Shown here: piece after piece, positions 6,685-17,311 of the stretch
Layout: every line of letters begins with the position of its first letter
Numbering within the stretch: the stretch's first letter is position 1
Assembly (NCBI GenBank): GCA_964504445.1
Contig: CAZDEO010000022.1
Coordinates: 1 to 64,000 of the forward strand
Direction of reading: 5' to 3'
DNA length: 64,000 nucleotides
From: JACSRF01 sp964504445
Lineage (GTDB): Bacteria > Chloroflexota > Anaerolineae > Promineifilales > Promineifilaceae
Position numbers and translations under genes: made by a program
Notes under the pieces: generated by a model
Seen by the model: the letters and a program-made list of their open reading frames with translations, nothing else
Databases searched by the model: none
Told to the model about the DNA's origin: nothing

Positions 6685-7869
6685 ATGCCCGCGCACAGCT
6701 TGTGGAAATACTGGGTATTGCTGCTTCTTTTACTGTTGGTGGCTTGCCAGTCAGGCAATCCAACACCAACCGCAGAAGTGAGCGCAGCCCTGCCTCAAGA
6801 AGAGGCAACAGATACCCCGGCACCAACCAACACAGCGGTGCCCCCAACGGCCGTGCCCACGGCTACCGAAACGCCAGAACCTACGGCCACAGCCACGGAA
6901 ACCCCCACACCAACACCCACCATGACGCCTTCACCAACGCCTATGCCGCTGGCGCAACTGCGCGTTGAAGATGAGGCCAATAGCGCGCCGATTGCGGGAG
7001 CGTTGGTGCAATTAACAGGCAGCGAAGTTGTCACCATGACCGAAACAACCGGTGCTGACGGCCGCGCCGCTTTTGCAGATCTGACTGGAGGAAACACGTT
7101 AACGGTCACGGTCCGTGCCGGGGGCTACCTGGAACAGGTCACGACGCTGGAGGTGGGCGACGGCGTTAACGAACTGACCATACCCTTGCAAGCCGGTTAT
7201 CTTGCCTCTATTAACATCAGCAGCGCGAATTTGCGCCGGGGTCCGGGTACGGTCTATGAATCAACCAGCGTTGTTCTGCGTGATGATGTTTTGCAAGTTG
7301 TCGGGCGCAGTACCGATGGGGAGTGGCTGGTGGTGCTTACCCCAGATGGTGAAGAAGGATGGCTGGCCACATCCCTCATGGATATAGAAATCGATCTAGA
7401 TCAGTTAACGGCCGTTCCGGCCCCGCCTACGCCGATTCCCGTAAACACCCCCACACCGGCGCCAACCGCCACCCCGGAAAACCCCTTCGCTCCCGGCGCC
7501 TTTAATGGCACCAGCCTGCGCGACAGCATGGTCAACACGCGCTGGATTCTGGAGCAAATGGGGGGCTTGCTGGACCGCTTATACAACGGTTCGGTCGAAT
7601 CTTGTGGCGAATACATGGATTACTACATTCAACTGTTGGTTAGCCCCACTTACGAGGGGGTTCCTCCTGCCTGGCAAAACGTGTATAACGAATATATTTT
7701 CGCCATCGGCAACGCCCTCACTAGAAATGATGGTGTAGCATCGCTTTGTACCAGTGGCGGTGGCGTGCTTAATGAGCAGGCATATGGCAACGCCCGGCAA
7801 AGCATCAACCAAAGCCTGGATCGCCTAAATCCAGCCATCGTCACCGCCAACGCGCTTCTGGGGCAATAA
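6685..7869 (+). CDS. Surface lipoprotein with Thr/Pro linkers and SH3b domain
   Basis: The ATG at 6685, behind GAGGAG, gives a lipoprotein signal peptide: MPAHSLWKYW, a leucine run, then the lipobox LVAC with the acylated Cys near residue 20. A TPTP-type linker (about residues 22-90) leads to a carboxypeptidase-regulatory-like / Cna-B-like beta domain (about 92-165, ADGRAAFADLTGG). Next comes a bacterial SH3 domain (LRRGPGTVYESTSVV...GWLATSLMD), a second PT linker, and a helical C-terminal region of unknown family containing three Cys. It should be tethered to the outer face of the membrane and may bind peptidoglycan. It converges with adenine deaminase across a shared terminator. Confidence 0.8.
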   Translation: MPAHSLWKYWVLLLLLLLVACQSGNPTPTAEVSAALPQEEATDTPAPTNTAVPPTAVPTATETPEPTATATETPTPTPTMTPSPTPMPLAQLRVEDEANSAPIAGALVQLTGSEVVTMTETTGADGRAAFADLTGGNTLTVTVRAGGYLEQVTTLEVGDGVNELTIPLQAGYLASINISSANLRRGPGTVYESTSVVLRDDVLQVVGRSTDGEWLVVLTPDGEEGWLATSLMDIEIDLDQLTAVPAPPTPIPVNTPTPAPTATPENPFAPGAFNGTSLRDSMVNTRWILEQMGGLLDRLYNGSVESCGEYMDYYIQLLVSPTYEGVPPAWQNVYNEYIFAIGNALTRNDGVASLCTSGGGVLNEQAYGNARQSINQSLDRLNPAIVTANALLGQ

Positions 7870-7886
7870 GCAGAGCCTGAAATAGC

Positions 7887-7929
7887 AAAAAACGCACTCA
7901 AGAGCTAACTCTCCTGAGCGCGTTTTTTG
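7887..7929. terminator. Bidirectional intrinsic terminator
   Basis: The stem is AAAACGC-A-CTCA paired with TGAG-C-GCGTTTTTT, with A- and T-tracts on the two sides. It lies between the convergent lipoprotein and adenine deaminase genes and can serve both strands. Confidence 0.85.
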
Positions 7930-7961
7930 TTGGGGATCCACCGGTTTAGGGTCGGGATGCG

Positions 7962-9773
<1,812 letters not shown>

Positions 9774-9810
9774 CTCATCTCCTTCAAATAATTAACCTCA
9801 AAAACAACCC

Positions 9811-11481
9811 TCACCTGGCTTGGGGCAACCGTACCTGCACGGTTGTGCCTTCTCCTTCGGTGCTTTGCAAAGACACAACCCCTTGATGTACTTGGGCAAT
9901 GAACCGTACCAGCGTTAGCCCCAAACCCACGCCCAACTTGCCCCCGTGTACGGCTTCTTCCCCACGATAAAAATTCTCAAAAACGTGGGGCATATCAGCA
10001 ACAGCAATGCCCATTCCCGTGTCCTGCACCTCTAATACCACGTGCTGCTCTGCATCCACAAAGGTCCTTACGCTAATAGCGCCCTGAACGGTAAAAGAAA
10101 CCGCATTATCTAGCATATGGACCAACATTTCTACCAATTGCTGCCAATCGCCACGCACGGCAGGCAGCTTGGGCAACAAATCAATGTTTAGCGCCAGATC
10201 CAAGGCGACCATGCGTTGCCGGTAGGCATTCACCGCAGCCAAGACGACGCTGTTTAAGTCAACCAGGGTTAAATCTAAAGAAGACCGCAGCAAGTTTGCC
10301 TGGGCCAGGCGAACTAAACCTTCTACCAATTTCACCAGGTGCCGCGTTTGTTCCTTAAGCACCTGCAAATAGTGAACCTGTTTTTCGGGCTGCGTGTGTT
10401 CCCACAAGTCCAAATACAATGCCAGGTTTGTTACGGGACTCAGCAGTTCCTGGGTCATGCTATCTAGCAGTTCTGACTTAAACTCTCCCAGGGCTTGCAG
10501 CCACACATAGGCCTCCGTCAAGGCTTCCGTACGCTCAATGAGGCGCTGTTCTTCATTAAGCACCTGGTCTTGGAGGCGAGCACGTTCGATGGCGATGGCG
10601 GCCTGTCTGGTAAAGATCATAGCAATATCCGCCTCGGCTTCACCATACCGGTAGGGTTGGTCACAGCTTAAATTGAGTATGCCCACAATTTCTGACTGGA
10701 TAATGAGCGGAATACCCATCCAGCAACGAATGTGGCTGGTTTTGGGCAGTGGCTGCCAGTGCGGATCTTGGGTAGTGTCGCCAATAATCACCGGGGCGCG
10801 CGAGGCGAAAACGCGCTGAAGGTGCCAGAATTTGTCTAAAGGAACCTTGGTACCTTTTTGTCCACCGGTGTGAATGCTGCGCTGGGCAACGCTTTGCAAA
10901 TAATTGTCTTGCAAAAGCATGATGGAAGCATTGTCGTAGGGAAGTACGCGGGCTAGCTGGTCTAGAATTTGTTCCAACACGTCGTCGCGCTGTAGGCTTT
11001 TGTTGGAGGCTTGCATAATCTGGCGCAGGGTCTCAACCAGGGTGTGCTGTTGGTTCGTGGTCTGAGCCTGCTCTTGGGTGATGTGATCAAGCCTGTCTTG
11101 TAACTGTTGGTTGCGTTCGACTATCTCTTTTAGGCGCAGTTGGATGCGCACGCGGACCAGAAGCTCTGATTGGTTGAAGGGTTTGCACAGGTAATCATCG
11201 GCGCCGGCCGTCAAGGCGCGGCTACCCGCCTGGTGATCGGGCACGAGGGCGATGATAGGGACACGTTGAGGCAGGTGTCGGGCCAGGGTTGTCTTAATTT
11301 GGGGTGGGGCCACGCTAAGAATGAGCAGATCGGTGTCATCTGGGATTGTGGCGGTGCCGGGCGTAACGGCTGTTACGCGGTAACCGTGGCTTTGCAAGGT
11401 AGCCGTCACCACCATATGCAAAGCCAACTCCTCATCAACCAACACCACGTGTGCACTCATGATCCCATCCATCTTGGCCAC
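9811..11481 (-). CDS. Degenerate REC-GAF-histidine-kinase protein (probable pseudokinase)
   Basis: 556 residues. The receiver-like domain (about 8-118) has Ser56 where the phospho-accepting Asp should be (DLLILS), although Lys100 is kept. A coiled coil follows, then a GAF domain (about 155-305), a DHp-like helix and an HATPase domain. The DHp H-box reads SMTQELLSPVTN, with Gln344 in the phospho-His position; the neighbour has VTHELRTP. The ATPase N-box (LDNAVSFT), G1 (VQDTGMGIA) and G2 (GVGLGLTLV) look intact. It probably binds ATP but cannot autophosphorylate on His, so it may regulate the adjacent intact kinase, 9 bases upstream in the same operon. The start is GTG at 11481, or ATG at 11472 or 11460. 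Confidence 0.85.
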   Translation of the reverse strand: MAKMDGIMSAHVVLVDEELALHMVVTATLQSHGYRVTAVTPGTATIPDDTDLLILSVAPPQIKTTLARHLPQRVPIIALVPDHQAGSRALTAGADDYLCKPFNQSELLVRVRIQLRLKEIVERNQQLQDRLDHITQEQAQTTNQQHTLVETLRQIMQASNKSLQRDDVLEQILDQLARVLPYDNASIMLLQDNYLQSVAQRSIHTGGQKGTKVPLDKFWHLQRVFASRAPVIIGDTTQDPHWQPLPKTSHIRCWMGIPLIIQSEIVGILNLSCDQPYRYGEAEADIAMIFTRQAAIAIERARLQDQVLNEEQRLIERTEALTEAYVWLQALGEFKSELLDSMTQELLSPVTNLALYLDLWEHTQPEKQVHYLQVLKEQTRHLVKLVEGLVRLAQANLLRSSLDLTLVDLNSVVLAAVNAYRQRMVALDLALNIDLLPKLPAVRGDWQQLVEMLVHMLDNAVSFTVQGAISVRTFVDAEQHVVLEVQDTGMGIAVADMPHVFENFYRGEEAVHGGKLGVGLGLTLVRFIAQVHQGVVSLQSTEGEGTTVQVRLPQAR

Positions 11482-11490
11482 AACCGGTTG

Positions 11491-13698
11491 TCATGCCGGA
11501 GGCAGCCACACAAAAAAGGTAGACCCGGCATCAACCTCGCTTTCCAGATCGATTTTACCGTGATGCACTTCTACAATCTCGCGCACGATGGCCAACCCCA
11601 AACCCGTCCCCGGTTTAGAAAGCTGACCGGTTCGCTCACCCCGATAAAAGCGATCAAAGAGAAACGGCCGTTCCTGCTCCAAAATCCCCATACCCGTATC
11701 CTTCACCGTCAGTTGCACCATCTTTGTGGCAGCATCCCAGGCCGTTGTTACCCATACGCCACCTTGGGAGGTGTAATTAATGGCGTTTACAACCAAATTG
11801 GTAACCACCTGTTCAATCTGCGTTTGATGCCCCCAAACCGGAGGTAAATCGGCAGCCGTTTCACATTTCAAGAACAAATTGGCGGCCTGCGCTTGTGGAC
11901 GATACTGTTGCACTACCTGTAGGACCAGTTGGTTGAAGTCTAAAGCGGCAAAGGAAACGGCCATTTTCTCCTGTTCCAGCTTCGACAAACTAAGAATATC
12001 GGAGATAAGCGTCCCCAAACGATCTGCTTGGCTCTTTACCACCTGAATATATCGCTCCTGCTTTTCGCCAGTCACCTGTTGGATCAAATCCAGGTACAGC
12101 TTTAAGCTGGTTACCGGTGTACGTAGTTCGTGGGTAACATCAGAAACAAATTTAGACTTCAAGCGGTCCAACTCTTGCAAGCGCGCATTCGCCAACGCCA
12201 GCTCTTTGGTCCGTTCCGCCACCCGCCGTTCCAAATCGGCCGCATACGCTTGCTGTTGCGCGTAGAGGCGCGCATTCTCAATGGCAATCGCTGCCTGCCC
12301 GGCAAAGGTGGAAGCCACCTGGGCATCCATAGCCGCATAAAACCCCGGCTCGGTATGGTTCAAATTTAGAATGCCAACAATGTGGTCCTGAATCATCATT
12401 GGTACGCCCATCCAACAGCGAATCAAATCAGTTTCTGGTGCAGGCTGCCAACGGCCGTCAACGGCCGTGTCCGCAATAATGAGCGGGTTACACATATCCA
12501 GCAGTTGCTGAATGTGCGGCAAATCATTCACCGGTAGTTCCATCGCTTGCTTCACCTGAGGATGCAAAGAGCGATAAGCCACACTCTGCAACACCTCCCC
12601 CTGCAACAGCATGATAGACGCACTATCATAAGCCACTACTCGCCGCAACTGTTCCAAAATCAAAGCTAACACTTGCTCACGATCCAGGCTGCTGTTCAAC
12701 GCAGCCGCCACTTCACGCAGCGTCTCAGCCAACTCTCGCTGCCTACGCTCCCCCTCCAACAAGCGAATTCTCGCCATGGCCAACGAAATTTGCCCCACCG
12801 CTTGCTCCGCCCGCGAAATCTCATCTGTAGAGAAGTAATGCGGTTTAGAAAACGCAATGATTGCCGCCCCCAACTTTTGCTCCCCCACAGCCAGGGGCAA
12901 CACCAGCAGCGAGTGCGCAGGTAAAATCTGCAGCAAACGCCGGCTGACATATGCCGAATTCTTAGCATCATTAATCACCAGCATACGCCCCGTTTGCACC
13001 ACGGTTGACGTCAGCGTTGCTTCATTTTTATCTGAGCGCACAGACCGATATAGTTTGTGCATATCTTCATGCGCCGCTACTGGTATCGCCTGCTTTGTAG
13101 CGGCATCCCACATAGAAATATATGCCCCGTCTGCCCGCAGCAGCTTCATCAATAAGTTGGCCTGCACATGCAACATTTGTTCATCATCTAAAATGGTGGC
13201 AGCAGCATAAGTAATTTGATTAAGCTGATCCAGATATTTTTGCTTTTCTTCACGCTCCCGGCGAACAGACGCTTCAGCAATCTCGCGACGCACAGCACCC
13301 ACCAGGCGAATCATGTCATTTTTCACAACATAATCATGCGCGCCCGCCTGCATGGCAGCTAATGCCCCTTTTTCACCAATGTCCTCTGAGACAATAATAA
13401 AAGGAATGTCATACCCACGCTCGCGCATAATGTTCAGCGCGGCCAGAGCGCTGAATCGGGCCAACACATGGTCAGCCAGAACGAGGTCCCAAGCTTCTTC
13501 TTCAAGGGCCAAGAGCAAACTGGGGGCATCCACTACCTGACGGTATAGAAACTTGTAACCGCCCTGGCGCAAAGTACGCAAAACCAACTCCAAATCATCG
13601 TTGTTATCTTCGACGATCAGTACGCGTATCTGTTTGACGTATGGATATGCAAATCTGCCGGTATCTGTCATAGAGGTGCTCTGATCTTGAATAGTCAC
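11491..13698 (-). CDS. REC-GAF-GAF hybrid sensor histidine kinase
   Basis: 735 residues. A receiver domain (about 25-140) has Asp76 (LVLADH) as phospho-acceptor and Lys126 conserved. GAF 1 spans about 160-315 and GAF 2 about 325-480. A coiled coil leads to the HisKA motif FVSDVTHELRTPVTS with His523, and then an HATPase domain with VTNLVVNAINYT, KDTGMGI and GTGLGLAIV. There is no transmembrane segment, so it is cytoplasmic. With the REC domain at the N-terminus, an upstream kinase may switch it on. It is the first gene of a unit with the degenerate paralogue and possibly ade. The start is GTG at 13698 or ATG at 13671; neither has a strong ribosome site. Confidence 0.9.
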   Translation of the reverse strand: MTIQDQSTSMTDTGRFAYPYVKQIRVLIVEDNNDDLELVLRTLRQGGYKFLYRQVVDAPSLLLALEEEAWDLVLADHVLARFSALAALNIMRERGYDIPFIIVSEDIGEKGALAAMQAGAHDYVVKNDMIRLVGAVRREIAEASVRREREEKQKYLDQLNQITYAAATILDDEQMLHVQANLLMKLLRADGAYISMWDAATKQAIPVAAHEDMHKLYRSVRSDKNEATLTSTVVQTGRMLVINDAKNSAYVSRRLLQILPAHSLLVLPLAVGEQKLGAAIIAFSKPHYFSTDEISRAEQAVGQISLAMARIRLLEGERRQRELAETLREVAAALNSSLDREQVLALILEQLRRVVAYDSASIMLLQGEVLQSVAYRSLHPQVKQAMELPVNDLPHIQQLLDMCNPLIIADTAVDGRWQPAPETDLIRCWMGVPMMIQDHIVGILNLNHTEPGFYAAMDAQVASTFAGQAAIAIENARLYAQQQAYAADLERRVAERTKELALANARLQELDRLKSKFVSDVTHELRTPVTSLKLYLDLIQQVTGEKQERYIQVVKSQADRLGTLISDILSLSKLEQEKMAVSFAALDFNQLVLQVVQQYRPQAQAANLFLKCETAADLPPVWGHQTQIEQVVTNLVVNAINYTSQGGVWVTTAWDAATKMVQLTVKDTGMGILEQERPFLFDRFYRGERTGQLSKPGTGLGLAIVREIVEVHHGKIDLESEVDAGSTFFVWLPPA
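12451..12468. repeat. Two adjacent ACGGCCGT palindromes (example of the genome-wide octamer)
   Basis: Exact copies lie at 12451-12458 and 12461-12468, 10 bp apart, in the kinase gene and read in two different frames as TAV and DGR. I count about 110 exact copies in the window by eye. Other examples begin near 1066, 2731, 9543, 17383, 29660, 33574, 44716, 47580 and 59773. Confidence 0.95.
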
Positions 13699-13826
13699 AG
13701 CTTTGTTGATGTTTGGTCTCCCACATTACGGTTACCTGGAACATCATAACATATTTTGGCAGGGTAGCAGCAGACGGGATAGGGAAGTTGGGAAGAATGG
13801 GGAGAAAACAGCCACCCCTTCGCCAC

Positions 13827-15569
13827 TCATCTCTGGCCTAAAAAGGTATGCAGCTCTGCCAACGCCACCAGATGACCTTCTGCGGCGTTACGTCGCTTCA
13901 CCTCCACACTATTCTGCTCCAAATTACGGCTGCTCACCGTCACCCGCCAGGGGATGCCAAGCAAGTCGGCGTCCTTAAACTTGACGCCGGCGCTAGCTTC
14001 GCGGTCATCGTAGAGCACCTCAAAACCCGCCTGCTGCAAAGTAGTATAGAGCGCCTCAGCTGCGGCCAACACCTCCACGCCTTTGCCCAAGTGCAGCAAA
14101 TGGACTTGATAAGGAGCCACGCTTTCCGGCCAGATTATGCCGTCGGCATCGTGGTGTTTTTCTACGATCACGGCCATCAACCGGTCTAAACCAATGCCAT
14201 AGGACCCCATAAAAATGGGCTGCGGCTGGCCCCTTTCGTCCAGATAGGTAGCATTAACGGCCGTGCTGTACCGCGTGCCTAGCTTGAAACAATGCCCCAC
14301 CTCAATGGCGCGTTGCGCAGTCAAAGTCCCGCCACAGTTGGTACACAAGTGGCCTGTGTCGGCCTGGGCAATATCGGCTATCTGGCTCACGGCAAAATCA
14401 CGGGGATAGTTGGCGCCAGTGTAATGATAGCCATCTTCATTGGCGCCCACGACAAAATTACCCCCGGCTGTAATGGATTCGTCAGCCAGCACATACACCC
14501 CTTCGGCGGCAAGATTGGGGGCAACCGCTAAACCAGCAGGAGACGCGTAGCCCGGTGCGCCCCCGGCAGCCACAATCTCTGCATCGGTGGCGGGGCGCAG
14601 CAGACCACCGCCCAAAGCATTCAGCAGTTTAACTTCGTTAATTTCCAGGTCACCGCGCACCAGGGCAAAGAGGAAACGGCCGTTGCCCTTCTCCCCCCTA
14701 ACCAACTCGCTTTCCGGCGTCCACCAGTAAAAGACCGCCTTCAGCGTCTGGCTGGTAGGCACGCCCACAAAAGCAGCCACATCAGCAATGGTTGCACAGT
14801 TCGGCGTCGCCACTTTCGTCAACTGATCCAGCGTGGCTGGGGCAATCCCCTGGCGTACAAAAACCGCCGCCTCCACGTTTGCGGCATACGCGCATCCTGT
14901 ACAAGCAATGAAGGTATCCTCCCCGCTTTCAAGGGGCACCACAAACTCGTGAGAGCTTTTCCCCCCCATGGCCCCCACGTCAGCATTAATAGCCCGCGCT
15001 GGCGTGCCCACGCGGGCAAAAATAGTGTGGTATGCTTGCAACATAGCGGGGTAGTAATCATCCAAAGCCGCTTCACTGGTGTCTAACGTATAGGCATCCT
15101 TCATCACAAACTCGCGCAGCCGCAGCAGTCCACCTCTGGCCCGCGGCTCGTCGCGGAATTTTTTGCTAATGTGGTACACCATGCGCGGCAAATCGCGGTA
15201 ACTTTCAATTTCGCGTAAAGCCAGGTCTACGACGACCTCTTCGTGGGTGGCAGAAAGCGCATATTCCCGATTACCGCCAGCGGCGACCTTCATCAACACG
15301 TCTACCGTGTGCCAGCGCCCGGTGGCCTGCCACAACGCGGCGGGGTGCAGGTTAGGCATCCACATCTCTTGCCCGCCAATGGCGTCCATTTCTTCCGCCA
15401 AAATGCGCCAAATTTTACGGATGACGCGGTAACCCAACGGCATGAAGGTATAAATGCCCGCCCCCACCGGTCGCACGTAGTTGGCGCGGATCAGCAGCTG
15501 GTGGCTAACCGTTTCGGCGTCTGCCGGGGCTTCACGCAAAGTTTTGCCAAACGCTTTTGAAAGTCGCAT
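13827..15569 (-). CDS. proS: Prolyl-tRNA synthetase, bacterial type
   Basis: About 580 residues from ATG at 15569, which follows AAAGGGG. It charges tRNA-Pro. The N-terminus MRLSKAFGKTLREAPADAET and the class II motifs (FRDEPRARGGLLRLREF; MGSYGIGLDRLMAVIVE) are those of the long bacterial ProRS. A large insertion between motifs 2 and 3 (about residues 220-400) corresponds to the editing domain that hydrolyses Ala-tRNA-Pro. A C-terminal anticodon-binding domain follows. It lies directly downstream of a second ProRS of archaeal/eukaryotic type, from which a terminator hairpin separates it. Confidence 0.93.
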   Translation of the reverse strand: MRLSKAFGKTLREAPADAETVSHQLLIRANYVRPVGAGIYTFMPLGYRVIRKIWRILAEEMDAIGGQEMWMPNLHPAALWQATGRWHTVDVLMKVAAGGNREYALSATHEEVVVDLALREIESYRDLPRMVYHISKKFRDEPRARGGLLRLREFVMKDAYTLDTSEAALDDYYPAMLQAYHTIFARVGTPARAINADVGAMGGKSSHEFVVPLESGEDTFIACTGCAYAANVEAAVFVRQGIAPATLDQLTKVATPNCATIADVAAFVGVPTSQTLKAVFYWWTPESELVRGEKGNGRFLFALVRGDLEINEVKLLNALGGGLLRPATDAEIVAAGGAPGYASPAGLAVAPNLAAEGVYVLADESITAGGNFVVGANEDGYHYTGANYPRDFAVSQIADIAQADTGHLCTNCGGTLTAQRAIEVGHCFKLGTRYSTAVNATYLDERGQPQPIFMGSYGIGLDRLMAVIVEKHHDADGIIWPESVAPYQVHLLHLGKGVEVLAAAEALYTTLQQAGFEVLYDDREASAGVKFKDADLLGIPWRVTVSSRNLEQNSVEVKRRNAAEGHLVALAELHTFLGQR

Positions 15570-15587
15570 CACAATCCCCTTTGGTAC

Positions 15588-15614
15588 AAAAAAGGGCAGG
15601 TAATGGCCTGCCCC
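15588..15614 (-). terminator. Intrinsic terminator or attenuator between the two proS genes
   Basis: On the minus strand GGGCAGG-ccatta-CCTGCCC is followed by TTTTTT. It lies between the stop of the archaeal-type proS and the ribosome site of the bacterial-type proS, whose ATG is only 18 bases further on. It can end the first transcript or attenuate read-through into the second gene. Confidence 0.85.
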
Positions 15615-15646
15615 TTGCACACATTCACAGATCTTCCCTGTTTAGG

Positions 15647-17089
15647 TTAATAAGCACGGCCGAATATGGCGATTTTGCTGGCAGGTCGCCCGGTAAAGAA
15701 GCAGGTGCCGCGGCCTTCTGGCTGCTCCAGGGGGAAGCAGCGAATGGTGGCTTTGGTCTCTTCTTTTACCTGTAGCTCTTCGGCGTTGTCGCCAGCCCAC
15801 CAGACGCGGGCAAACCCGGTTTTTACGGCCGTTTTGAAATCCTCGTAGTTCGTCATCTCGTGGGTATTTTCGTCGCGGAACTGGGTGGCGCGAGCCAGCA
15901 AGTTGGCCTGAATCTCGGCAAGCAGGGCTTGCACCGTGGCGGTCAGGCCATCCTGCGCGACAAACTGCTTGCCTTCGCGGCCCGGCACGTCCCGGCGGGC
16001 CAAAGCCACGCTATGCTTTTCAATGTCGCGGGGGCCTATTTCAATGCGCGCCGGTACGCCACGCAGCTCCCAATCATTGAACTTGTAGCCGGGGGTCAGG
16101 TTGTCGCGGTCGTCCATTTTCACGCGTACACCGGCGTCTACCAGCTCTTGCTGCATGCGGTGGGCGGTGGCGAGCACGGCCGTTTTCTCAGCATCTTTGC
16201 GGTAAATGGGCACAATCACCACCTGGTACGGGGCCAGCCGCGGGGGCAGCACCAGCCCACTGTCGTCGCCGTGAGTCATGATGATGGCGCCCACAAAGCG
16301 CGTGCTTAAGCCCCAGGAGGTCGTCCAAGCATATTGCAGCTCATTGTTAGGGTCCAGGTATTGAATGTCGAAGGCCTTCGCAAAATTTTGCCCCAAATTA
16401 TGGGAGGTGCCCGACTGTAGCGCCTTGCCGTCACCCATCATCGCTTCAATGGTCAGGGTTTGGTTAGCCCCGGCAAAGCGCTCTATTTCCGACTTTTCAC
16501 CCCGAATAACAGGAACGGCCGCCTCGTTAATGGCAAAATCCGCATACACGTCCAGCATCATGCGCGTGCGTTCGTCTGCTTCCGCTTTGGTGGCGTGCGC
16601 GGAGTGTCCTTCTTGCCAATAAAATTCCAGCGTACGCAAGAACAGCTTCGTGCGCAGTTCCCAGCGCACCACGCTATTCCATAGGTTGATGAGAATGGGT
16701 AGATCACGATAGCTCTGCACCCAGTTGGCATAAGCATGCCCAATAATCGTCTCAGAAGTGGGGCGCACCACAATAGGTTCCCCCAGCTCTTGCCCGCCAC
16801 CATGCGTGACGACTGCCAGCTCAGGCGCAAACCCTTCCACGTGTTTGGCTTCTTTTTGCAGAAAGCTCATGGGAATGAACATGGGGAAACCGGCATTTTC
16901 GACACCGGTAGCTTTGAACCGTCGATCCAGCGCCTGCTGGATATTTTCCCACAAAGCCCAACCGTAAGGCTTCACGATCATGGTGCCGCGTACCGGCCCG
17001 TAGTCAGCCATGTCAGCTCGCAGCACTACGGTATTGTACCATTCATTAAAATCTTCGCTGCGCGAGACCAGTTTGTCTTTGTCCGCCAT
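15647..17089 (-). CDS. proS: Prolyl-tRNA synthetase, archaeal/eukaryotic type
   Basis: A 480-residue class II synthetase of the short ProRS group. The markers are FNEWYNTVVLRADMADYGPVRG, GFPMFIPMSFL, VVRPTSETIIGHAYANWVQS, WRWEL-type motif 2 residues (VVRWELRTKLFLRTLEFYWQEGH) and motif 3 GLSTRFVGAIIMTHGDD. There is no editing insertion. The C-terminal extension ends in Tyr (IFGRAY), the usual terminus of this group, whose extra domain often binds zinc (two Cys here). It has its own consensus promoter and probably cotranscribes poorly into the bacterial-type gene. Having both types side by side is unusual. Confidence 0.94.
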   Translation of the reverse strand: MADKDKLVSRSEDFNEWYNTVVLRADMADYGPVRGTMIVKPYGWALWENIQQALDRRFKATGVENAGFPMFIPMSFLQKEAKHVEGFAPELAVVTHGGGQELGEPIVVRPTSETIIGHAYANWVQSYRDLPILINLWNSVVRWELRTKLFLRTLEFYWQEGHSAHATKAEADERTRMMLDVYADFAINEAAVPVIRGEKSEIERFAGANQTLTIEAMMGDGKALQSGTSHNLGQNFAKAFDIQYLDPNNELQYAWTTSWGLSTRFVGAIIMTHGDDSGLVLPPRLAPYQVVIVPIYRKDAEKTAVLATAHRMQQELVDAGVRVKMDDRDNLTPGYKFNDWELRGVPARIEIGPRDIEKHSVALARRDVPGREGKQFVAQDGLTATVQALLAEIQANLLARATQFRDENTHEMTNYEDFKTAVKTGFARVWWAGDNAEELQVKEETKATIRCFPLEQPEGRGTCFFTGRPASKIAIFGRAY

Positions 17090-17135
17090 TCGATTCCTTT
17101 TGAACTATCTTTTTGTCAGCTGCAAAACGAAGGAG

Positions 17136-17164
17136 AGTATAACAGCCATCATTTTGCCCGTCAA
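17136..17164 (-). promoter_or_regulatory. Sigma70-type promoter for archaeal-type proS
   Basis: On the minus strand TTGACG (17159-17164) and TATACT (17136-17141) are separated by 17 bp, about 45 bases upstream of the proS ATG. I looked for a T-box (stem I and the TGGN-containing antiterminator) in this short leader and saw none. Confidence 0.7.
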
Positions 17165-17209
17165 AAGGGTCTCCAGAGGTGAATTTTGGGCTAAAGTAGT
17201 ATAAAAAGC

Positions 17210-17238
17210 TTGCCTCTCAGGGGAGTTTGCTCTAAGAT
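17210..17238 (+). promoter_or_regulatory. Candidate promoter for the small conserved gene
   Basis: TTGCCT (17210-17215) and TAAGAT (17233-17238) have a 17-bp spacer, about 70 bases ahead of the 64-residue gene. It is divergent from the proS promoter. Confidence 0.45.
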
Positions 17239-17311
17239 GTGGAGACTCTAAAGGAAAAATCGACTCGTCGGTTTTGCGAGAGGAAATTACCAAAATAAAG
17301 GAAGGTAAATA

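Noticed and set aside
9811..13698. Recent tandem duplication of identical kinases
   Set aside because: The two proteins share domain order but have diverged strongly, and one has an extra GAF domain, so the duplication is old.
17090..17311. T-box leader controlling the archaeal-type proS
   Set aside because: The promoter lies about 45 bases from the ATG, which leaves no space for stem I, specifier and antiterminator.
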